From Gemmatimonadota bacterium (lineage in GTDB: Bacteria > Gemmatimonadota > Gemmatimonadetes > Longimicrobiales > Gaopeijiaceae): DNA of 64,000 nt. Made by a program: the position numbers and the translations under genes. Shown here piece by piece: positions 59,089 through 64,000 of the stretch; within the stretch, counting starts at the first letter, position 1, and every line of letters begins with the position of its first letter. The stretch covers positions 62,001-126,000 of the forward strand of contig VGVR01000003.1 in assembly GCA_016873995.1 (NCBI GenBank), written 5' to 3'. The notes below the pieces were generated by a model, which had not been told where the DNA came from, did no database searches, and was given only the letters and a program-made list of their open reading frames with translations.

Positions 59089-59855
59089 GCGCCGTCCTCG
59101 TACCCGCGGCGCAGGGGCTCCCAAGCGTCACTCCTCCATGAAGCGCGGTGGCGGCGACCAAGCTTGACCAGGGACCGTTCGAGACGCCTGCGCATCGGGC
59201 CCGCCGGGGGAGGGGCGTGCGGTGGGAGGACGGTGCAGCGGTCGAGGTCGACTACCCAGAAGTCGGGCGCGAAGGGCTCGGCGGGCACCAGGATGTTGGT
59301 CGCGTTCAGGTCCCGGTGCATCACGCGCGCGCGCTCGAGCGACGCCAAGAGCCTGCCGGCGCCGATCAAGAGCTCGCTCGGCGGGGCTACCGGCTCGGCG
59401 GCGAACAGGGCATCGGCGAGCGTCCGTACTCGGGGTACGCGCTCGGTGACGAGGTCGGCGCGGTAGAATGGGCCCGCAAGGTAGACCGCAGCCGCGACCA
59501 CGGCCGGCGTTCGCACACCACGCGCGCGCGCGGCGCTCGAGGCTCGCAGCTCGGCGAAAGGCCGGGGCTCTCCCGCTCGCAGGTAACGGTCGCCGAGCAG
59601 CAGAGCGGCGGCGCCCCCTCGGCGGTACGCGCGGCACACCCAGTCGGTGGCGCCGCCGGGCCCGTTCACGGGGGCGGGCAGCGCGCGCGCGGTGGTCCGT
59701 CCGCCCCCGAGCGGTGTCCCGGAGCTCGCCCACGCCCGCAGGGTGCCTTGATGCCGGAGGGTCGCCTCGAGCCAAGGAGCCGCGGCTGCGTACGCGAAGC
59801 CGCGCGTCTTCTCCTGCTCGAGTGGCAGGTAGTCTGCGACCAGTTCGGCGCTCAC
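59085..59855 (-). CDS. Lipopolysaccharide kinase, Kdo kinase/WaaP-like
   Basis: A 256-residue eukaryotic-like small kinase. CRAYRRGGAAALLLGDRYLR has the ATP-site Lys region and a Gly-rich turn; catalytic HRDLNATNILV lies near residues 179-189, and metal-binding VVDLDR follows. The C-terminus has the RSLVKLGRRHRA segment of KdkA (Kdo kinase) and WaaP/RfaP proteins. It phosphorylates Kdo or heptose of the inner core. GTG 59855 is the start, with a 4-base overlap to the DUF6941-like gene; its stop overlaps the GT9 start. The block argues for one transcript for inner-core modification. Confidence 0.86.
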   Translation of the reverse strand: MSAELVADYLPLEQEKTRGFAYAAAAPWLEATLRHQGTLRAWASSGTPLGGGRTTARALPAPVNGPGGATDWVCRAYRRGGAAALLLGDRYLRAGEPRPFAELRASSAARARGVRTPAVVAAAVYLAGPFYRADLVTERVPRVRTLADALFAAEPVAPPSELLIGAGRLLASLERARVMHRDLNATNILVPAEPFAPDFWVVDLDRCTVLPPHAPPPAGPMRRRLERSLVKLGRRHRASWRSDAWEPLRRGYEDGA

Positions 59856-60265
59856 GCCGGAGCAGGGGCTCCGGCCAACTCCATGAGGTAGAGGCTGGGG
59901 CCGTCGAAGGTCTGTCCCTTCATCCTCACCTTGAACTGGTACTGGCCTGCCCGCGGAAAGACGACATTGTCGAGGGGCATGATCAGCTGGCTGCGTGCCG
60001 GCGGCGACCCGGGCGCCGGGTGGTGCACCTCGGTTTCGCCCTCCACCGTGAGCGATGCCTTGCCTCGCTCGTCCTCGAGGTTGGCCTTGAACAGGTACCG
60101 TCCGTGGTCGCTTCGGTCCCACTCGAGCACGAGCACCAGAACCAGGTGGTCCTGGCGCGCTGGGAAGCTGGGCGCCGAGAGGTCGTGGTACACCCCGTGG
60201 ACGTCGAGCCGCCCGTCGGGCGTCGGGCGCGCGTCCTCGCAGATCGCGGAGAATCGGAGTTGCAT
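59852..60265 (-). CDS. DUF6941-like small protein
   Basis: A 137-residue beta-rich soluble protein. It starts MQLRFSAICEDARPTPDGRLDVHGVYHDL, then LVLVLVLEWDRSDHGRYLF, and ends with a strand pair (GQYQFKVRMKGQTFDGPSLYLMEL). The pattern of a small sensor-like start (RPTPDGRLDVHGV) matches the DUF6941 family as I recall it; the function is unknown. It is the first gene of the operon with the Kdo kinase. The ATG at 60265 lies 45 bases downstream of the hydantoinase B stop on the same strand. Confidence 0.72.
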   Translation of the reverse strand: MQLRFSAICEDARPTPDGRLDVHGVYHDLSAPSFPARQDHLVLVLVLEWDRSDHGRYLFKANLEDERGKASLTVEGETEVHHPAPGSPPARSQLIMPLDNVVFPRAGQYQFKVRMKGQTFDGPSLYLMELAGAPAPA

Positions 60266-60310
60266 GAAGCTCCTGGGGTTCTGGGCTGGTCGCGGCGGAG
60301 GCCGACGTCC

Positions 60311-61921
60311 CTACTCGGGCGCGCCCCAACCACCGCCGCCGGGCGAGCGCACGCTCACCACGTCGCCGGCCGCGATGACGAAGGTCGCCTTGCCCGGAAG
60401 GGGCTCCTCTACACCGGCTCGAATCACGACGTTCGCACCCGTCGCCCCGTCGCGGCCGCCGCGCGCTCCCCGGGGCTCGACCGTGCGGCGTTCCGAGAGC
60501 AGGGCGACACGAGCCGGCGCGAGCACCATCACATCGCGGCGGAGGCCGTCACCGCCGCGGTGCTTGCCTGCTCCTCCCGACCCGCGCCGGAGCTGGTAGC
60601 GCGTCACGCGGAACGGGTAGGCGTGCTCGAGAGCCTCGACCGGCGTGTTGAGCGAGTTCGACATGTGCACGTGCACGCCCGAAAGTCCGTCGCGCTCGGG
60701 ACCTGCGCCCATCCCGCCGCCCACGGTCTCGTAGTAGGCGAACGGCTCTCCGGTGCGCGGATCCGTGCCTCCGAGCGTCGTGTTGTTCATCGTCCCTTGG
60801 GAAAGCGCAGGCATGAGGTCGGGGAGCGCCTCCGCGAAGGCGGAGAGCACCACGTCCGTGACGCGCTGACTCGTCTCGACGTTGCCCGCTGCGACCGCAG
60901 CGGGGGGGCGGGCGTGGACGACGCTCGCCTCGGGAAGGAGCAGCTGCACCGCCCTCATCGATCCGCCTCCCGCGGGGAGTTCCTCGCCGACGAGCGCCTC
61001 GACCACGCAGCGCACCGCGTAGCGGACAGCCGAGGCGGTGATCGCAGCCACCGCGTTCACGCCCCCGGGGACCTGAGCGGACGTGCCGGTGAAGTCGACC
61101 GTGGCCTCCGACCCGGAGATCGTGAGCGTGACGCAAATCGGGATGGGACCCGAGCCGAACCCATCGTCCTCGAGGAAGTCCTCCGCAACGTATCGGCCGT
61201 CCGGTACAAAGTCGATGCCCGCGGCGACCAGTCGGTCCGCATAGGCCACCAGACCGTGCATGGCGGCCAGTGTGTCCTCGACGCCGCGCCTGGCCGCGAT
61301 CTCCAGCAGTCGACGCGCGCCGGTATGGAGTGCGGCCAGCTGAGCGTCTAGATCCCCGGCGCGCTCGCGCGGCGTGCGCACGTTGGCGAGGAGCAGACGC
61401 CACAGGTCCTCGTTCCGGGCACCGGCGCGGTGGAGCCTCACCGGCGGGATGCGTAGCCCCTCTTCGTAGATCTCCCGCGCGAGCGGCATGGAGCCCGGTG
61501 TCGATCCACCCATGTCACTGTGGTGCGCGCGAGACGCCACGTAACCCAGCAGGGTGCCTGAGGGTGCATGCACTGCAGAGACGAGCGTCACGTCCGGAAG
61601 GTGCGTTCCCCCGTGGAACGGGTCATTGAGGCATGCGACGTCGCCCGGCGCGAGTTCGCCCAGCTCCGCGAGCGCCGCTTCGACGCTCATGGGCATCGCT
61701 CCCAAGTGGACCGGCATGTGGTCGCCGACCGAGACGGCCACTCCGGCGGGGTCGAAGAGGGCGCAGGAGTAGTCGCGCCGCTCCTTGATGTTGGGTGAGA
61801 ACGCGGCCCGACGGAGCGCGGCCCCCATCTCCTCGGCAATGGCCGTGAAGAGGTGGCGGAAGACCTCCAGCTCCACCGCGCTGGGGCCCTTTTCGTTCCG
61901 CCCCCCTCCGGTTTGTCGCAA
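60311..61921 (-). CDS. Hydantoinase B / oxoprolinase family protein
   Basis: A 536-residue protein of the HyuB family, the B subunit of ATP-dependent N-methylhydantoinase, 5-oxoprolinase or acetone carboxylase. The start AVELEVFRHLFTAIAEEMGAALRRAAFSPNIKERRDYSCALFD is diagnostic. DHMPVHLGAMPMSV, NDPFHGGTHLPDVT, HHSDMGG and the C-terminal GGxGxxRRGGGGAGKHRGGDG-like segment match. No HyuA gene adjoins it, so the partner must be elsewhere, or this acts alone. TTG 61921 is the only start upstream of the conserved fold; GTG 61876 would remove 15 residues. It sits upstream of the DUF6941 operon on the same strand. Confidence 0.86.
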   Translation of the reverse strand: MRQTGGGRNEKGPSAVELEVFRHLFTAIAEEMGAALRRAAFSPNIKERRDYSCALFDPAGVAVSVGDHMPVHLGAMPMSVEAALAELGELAPGDVACLNDPFHGGTHLPDVTLVSAVHAPSGTLLGYVASRAHHSDMGGSTPGSMPLAREIYEEGLRIPPVRLHRAGARNEDLWRLLLANVRTPRERAGDLDAQLAALHTGARRLLEIAARRGVEDTLAAMHGLVAYADRLVAAGIDFVPDGRYVAEDFLEDDGFGSGPIPICVTLTISGSEATVDFTGTSAQVPGGVNAVAAITASAVRYAVRCVVEALVGEELPAGGGSMRAVQLLLPEASVVHARPPAAVAAGNVETSQRVTDVVLSAFAEALPDLMPALSQGTMNNTTLGGTDPRTGEPFAYYETVGGGMGAGPERDGLSGVHVHMSNSLNTPVEALEHAYPFRVTRYQLRRGSGGAGKHRGGDGLRRDVMVLAPARVALLSERRTVEPRGARGGRDGATGANVVIRAGVEEPLPGKATFVIAAGDVVSVRSPGGGGWGAPE

Positions 61922-61944
61922 GTCGTTTCTCGGTTACGTTATAC
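61913..61944 (+). promoter_or_regulatory. Possible promoter toward the 62.0-kb gene
   Basis: TTGTCG at 61913-61918 and either TACGTT (61935-61940, 16-base spacer) or TTATAC (61939-61944, 20-base spacer). GGTTACGTT here (61933-61941) shares GGTTAC with the elements at 2967 and 32968. The reverse strand reads TATAAC, so the divergent HyuB gene could also use this A/T-rich island. Confidence 0.3.
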
Positions 61945-62029
61945 GGCTGAAGGCGCCAAGGCGTGCCGAGGGCACGCGACTACGCCGGACTGAGTAGGCT
62001 GTACCAATGGACCACGACGGAGAGTGCCA

Positions 62030-62290
62030 TTGTCCAAAGAGAAGCTCCTAGACCGCGCGCGCGACGAACTGTTCAGCCACATCAATCGGTGTGGGGTTCT
62101 CGACGCAGCGGAGCAGGACCAGAATCACTGGATGGAAGAGACGATCGACTACATCGGTGAGCGGTATCCCGACCTGAGCGACGGGGACCTCAAGGGTCTG
62201 TGGGAGATCGGCATCCGGTTCTGCAAGCCGGCCATCGCGAACCGCCGCGAGAATACCGCCAAGAAGATGGCCGACGCAACGGCCGTCTAG
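62030..62290 (+). CDS. Small conserved protein (86 aa)
   Basis: Residues SKEKLLDRARDELFSHINRCGVLDAAEQDQNHWMEETIDYIGERYPDLSDGDLKGL are almost entirely helical and charged; a basic tail (FCKPAIANRRENTAKKM) ends the protein. I do not know a named family, though very similar short proteins occur in Gemmatimonadota-like genomes (recollection). Two starts are possible: GTG 62024 or TTG 62030. GGAG lies at 62019-62022, too near the GTG and well spaced for the TTG, so I choose TTG. Cytoplasmic; role unknown. Confidence 0.7.
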   Translation: MSKEKLLDRARDELFSHINRCGVLDAAEQDQNHWMEETIDYIGERYPDLSDGDLKGLWEIGIRFCKPAIANRRENTAKKMADATAV

Positions 62291-62431
62291 GTGATGGGCC
62301 CGCAAGGGCTTAGAGCGATCTTCGGAGCGGGCGGCCCGGGTGGCTGCCGGCTCCGTGCCGTTTCGGACGTGGCCCAGTCGGTTGGGGCTGCGGGACCCCG
62401 CCGACCCGTGGCGGTAAAGCGGTACCCCGTC

Positions 62432-62437
62432 TATACT
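62432..62437 (+). promoter_or_regulatory. TATACT -10-like box before the zinc-ribbon gene
   Basis: TATACT at 62432-62437 is a near-consensus -10 hexamer, 68 bases before the TTG start at 62506. The -35 region is poor. A hairpin (62464-62469 with 62474-62479, GGGGGA/TCCCCC) lies in the leader between it and the gene. The rest of the 215-base gap (62291-62505) shows nothing else. Confidence 0.3.
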
Positions 62438-62505
62438 TCCGCCCACTTTTTTCCCGGCTCCGCGGGGGAATCGTCCCCCACCCCCTCTCACCAGGTGCAC
62501 CCCGC

Positions 62506-62865
62506 TTGGCGAAGAAGCGCGACCCTAAGGCCCCCCTCAAGCTGGACAACGAAAAACAGCTCCTGAAGCACTACTATGCCGGCCAGCGCATGGAGTCGCC
62601 GATGGGGGGCTATCTGATGCTGCTCGGTCTCAGGCAGGGGGAAGATGGGGACTCCGTCGGCATCTTCGAGTGCAGCGCCTCTTCCCTTCGCTACGCGATG
62701 GTCATCCCAGCGGCGACTCGCGGGGAGCGGAAGAAGGTCAAGGACGCGATGGACGACGGCGACGACCCTGACTGCCCCCGTCACGGTCACGGAACGCGGC
62801 TCGTCCGGGCCGGCCGCGACCTGGTGTGCATGGCCTGCGGAGTGGCTTACGGGAAGGCTCAGTAG
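62506..62865 (+). CDS. Small zinc-ribbon-containing protein (119 aa)
   Basis: Frame from TTG 62506 to TAG 62865. A basic start (AKKRDPKAPLKLDNEKQLLKHY) leads to a small domain (SPMGGYLMLLGLRQGEDGDSVGIFECSASSLRYAMV). The C-terminus has CPRHGHGTRLVRAGRDLVCMACGVAYG, a possible four-ligand zinc ribbon (C-x2-H ... C-x2-C). Soluble; function unknown. It may bind nucleic acid or a protein partner. TTG is the only start codon before the conserved part. Confidence 0.68.
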   Translation: MAKKRDPKAPLKLDNEKQLLKHYYAGQRMESPMGGYLMLLGLRQGEDGDSVGIFECSASSLRYAMVIPAATRGERKKVKDAMDDGDDPDCPRHGHGTRLVRAGRDLVCMACGVAYGKAQ

Positions 62866-62900
62866 CGTCCATTTTCAGGGTGGTACGCCCCCTACTGCCG

Positions 62901-62908
62901 CATTATAG
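62901..62908 (+). promoter_or_regulatory. Possible -10 box before the TPR gene
   Basis: TTATAGTT near 62901-62908 resembles a -10 hexamer (TATAGT) and lies about 55 bases before ATG 62963. No clear -35 is visible at 16-18 bases. It is the only A/T-rich island in this leader. Confidence 0.28.
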
Positions 62909-62962
62909 TTGTCCGACTCAGTCCACCGGCCGACAGCGGCGGTCGCCAGGGAGCTACGATAG

Positions 62963-64000
62963 ATGCCCGAGCGGTTCCGCAGTTCCGAGGAATACGACGA
63001 GCAGGCGCACAAGCTCTACAACGATGGTGACTACGAAGGGGCCATCGAGATGCTCAAAGAGGGCCTCTCGCTCTATCCCAATGCGGTGGAGCTCTACGTG
63101 GGGCTCGGGTACGCCCGTCTCGCCCGTGAGGAGTTCGCCTGGGCGAGGCACGCCTTCGAGCGCTCCGTGGCGTGGGACCCGACGCACGAGGACGCGCAAG
63201 TAGGCCTCGGTGAGGTGCTCCTGAAGTTCGGCGAGAAGGAGCAAGCTCTCCGTCTCTTTCGGGACGTCGCCTCGCGTGGGTACGACGACGACATCGAGCT
63301 GATGCTGACCATCGGCCGCGCGCTCTACCGCTCGGCGATGTACTCGGACTGCCGGGACATCTTCGCTCAAGCCGCGGCAGGAAGGCCCGACAGCGCGGAC
63401 GCAGCAGCGTCCTTGGGCTACGCCCTGCACCGTCTCGGTGACGAGGTAGGCGCCGGCCGGCAGATTCGGCGAGCGCTCCGCTTGGACCCCGACCTGTACG
63501 AGGCCCGCGTCTATCTCGGGCACTTGCTCTACGCCCGAGGCGACTGGGAGGCGGCCCTCCGGGAATTCGAGAGGGTCCCCCCGCAGGAGCACTGGGACGC
63601 CCTCGGAGTCTGGCGCCTCGTCGAGCTGAAGCGAACGCTCTGGCAGATGGAGTCCGGGGACGCCCGGCTCGCTCCCTGGGAACAGCGTCTGCGTGAGCTG
63701 GAGGAGCTCGACGATCCGATCGATCGGCTGCTCGCGGAGGTAGAGACTCGCATGGGCAGCTCGGACGGCGAGGTCCGCTACGATCCGAGTCAGTTGGAGC
63801 TCTTCGAGCGCGCCCTGTCCGGGGAGAAGGGCTCGTATGTCGCTCGGCTGAGCGATGGGACGAAGCTGCGCGGTACGTGCTACGAGATCGTGAGGCAGAT
63901 GAGGGATCACGCCGGCTTCTCGCACGAGTCGACGGCGCAGTACATGAGGCGGCTCGCCGAGCGGTGGCACGAGCAGAGCGGCGCCGAGGTACCATTCACG
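62963..64000 (+). CDS. TPR-repeat protein, 3' end outside window
   Basis: At least 346 codons from ATG 62963 (GGGAG nine bases upstream), still open at the window edge. The first half is a run of TPR units: AHKLYNDGDYEGAIEMLKEGLSLYPNAVEL, LGYARLAREEFAWARHAFERSVAWDP, and GEVLLKFGEKEQALRLFRDV. After about residue 220 comes a charged helical region (WRLVELKRTLWQMESGD), then a different domain with YDPSQLELFERALSGEKGSYVARLSDG. No signal peptide. TPR proteins scaffold complexes; no enzymatic motif is visible. Similar proteins occur in Gemmatimonadota-like genomes, as I recall. Confidence 0.82.
   Translation, partial: MPERFRSSEEYDEQAHKLYNDGDYEGAIEMLKEGLSLYPNAVELYVGLGYARLAREEFAWARHAFERSVAWDPTHEDAQVGLGEVLLKFGEKEQALRLFRDVASRGYDDDIELMLTIGRALYRSAMYSDCRDIFAQAAAGRPDSADAAASLGYALHRLGDEVGAGRQIRRALRLDPDLYEARVYLGHLLYARGDWEAALREFERVPPQEHWDALGVWRLVELKRTLWQMESGDARLAPWEQRLRELEELDDPIDRLLAEVETRMGSSDGEVRYDPSQLELFERALSGEKGSYVARLSDGTKLRGTCYEIVRQMRDHAGFSHESTAQYMRRLAERWHEQSGAEVPFT

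Overview
The window is high-GC bacterial chromosomal DNA from a Gram-negative (diderm) organism. It has a TonB-dependent receptor, a TonB-like transducer, a lipid A acyltransferase, a Kdo-kinase-like gene, a heptosyltransferase-like gene and outer-membrane barrels. The mix of an ADOP-type FtsX permease without its own ATPase, a response regulator-PglZ (PorX-type) protein, a LIG-POL type LigD, a PQQ dehydrogenase, a DUF5777-like barrel and frequent GTG/TTG starts with 4-base GTGA overlaps best fits Gemmatimonadota or a close relative. That assignment is inference from gene content; no rRNA is present. I see no tRNA, rRNA, CRISPR, prophage or insertion sequence.

Layout. 1-9 kb: aminotransferase; convergent fructosamine kinase and LMW phosphatase; a DEAD helicase; a small conserved protein whose 3' end is tandemly duplicated; a candidate structured RNA with a strong intrinsic terminator; a cupin; a degenerate GGDEF protein; a PQQ dehydrogenase; an alpha/beta hydrolase. 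9-18 kb: a 22-bp tandem repeat, amidase, a DDAH/arginine-deiminase-like enzyme, a blue-copper lipoprotein with an outer-membrane barrel, a 58-aa membrane protein, a membrane-fused spermidine-synthase-like protein and a POT peptide transporter. 17.4-21.3 kb is a damaged stretch: a frameshifted MerR-TPR gene, the C-terminal remnant of Ku fused tail-to-head with a 5'-truncated ligD, and a frameshifted cNMP-GGDEF gene. 21.4-32 kb: TonB receptor plus lipoprotein operon, a DtxR regulator, a pilin cluster with an in-frame amber stop, ApaG, an M16 protease, a heavily frameshifted enoyl-CoA hydratase pseudogene and a deoxyhypusine-synthase-like gene. 32-47 kb: TypA, a thioredoxin-like gene, a second membrane-spermidine-synthase fusion, dCMP deaminase, a serine-biosynthesis pair (class V aminotransferase and SerA), a beta-CASP nuclease, a large FAD/Fe-S oxidoreductase, CtaB and a TonB-like protein. 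47-62 kb: an ADOP permease, then an envelope block: PorX-like regulator, MsbA-like exporter, LpxL-like acyltransferase, GT2, DUF3108 protein, an unknown protein and an ICMT-like methyltransferase. This block converges on a DUF6941-like, Kdo kinase and GT9 operon. 62-64 kb: small conserved proteins and a TPR protein cut by the window end.

How the genes fit together: the most coherent system is the 50.4-60.3 kb envelope block. The exporter, acyltransferase, lipid-sugar transferase, Kdo kinase and heptosyltransferase together point to lipid A/inner-core assembly and export, with a PorX-like signalling protein at the head. The most informative anomalies are the NHEJ deletion scar at 18.53 kb, the candidate RNA at about 4.85-5.08 kb with two mutually exclusive pairings, three separate short tandem repeats, and a recurring GGTTACCTTTC promoter-like element that may make typA leaderless. 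Some of the single-base frameshifts may be assembly errors; raw reads would decide.
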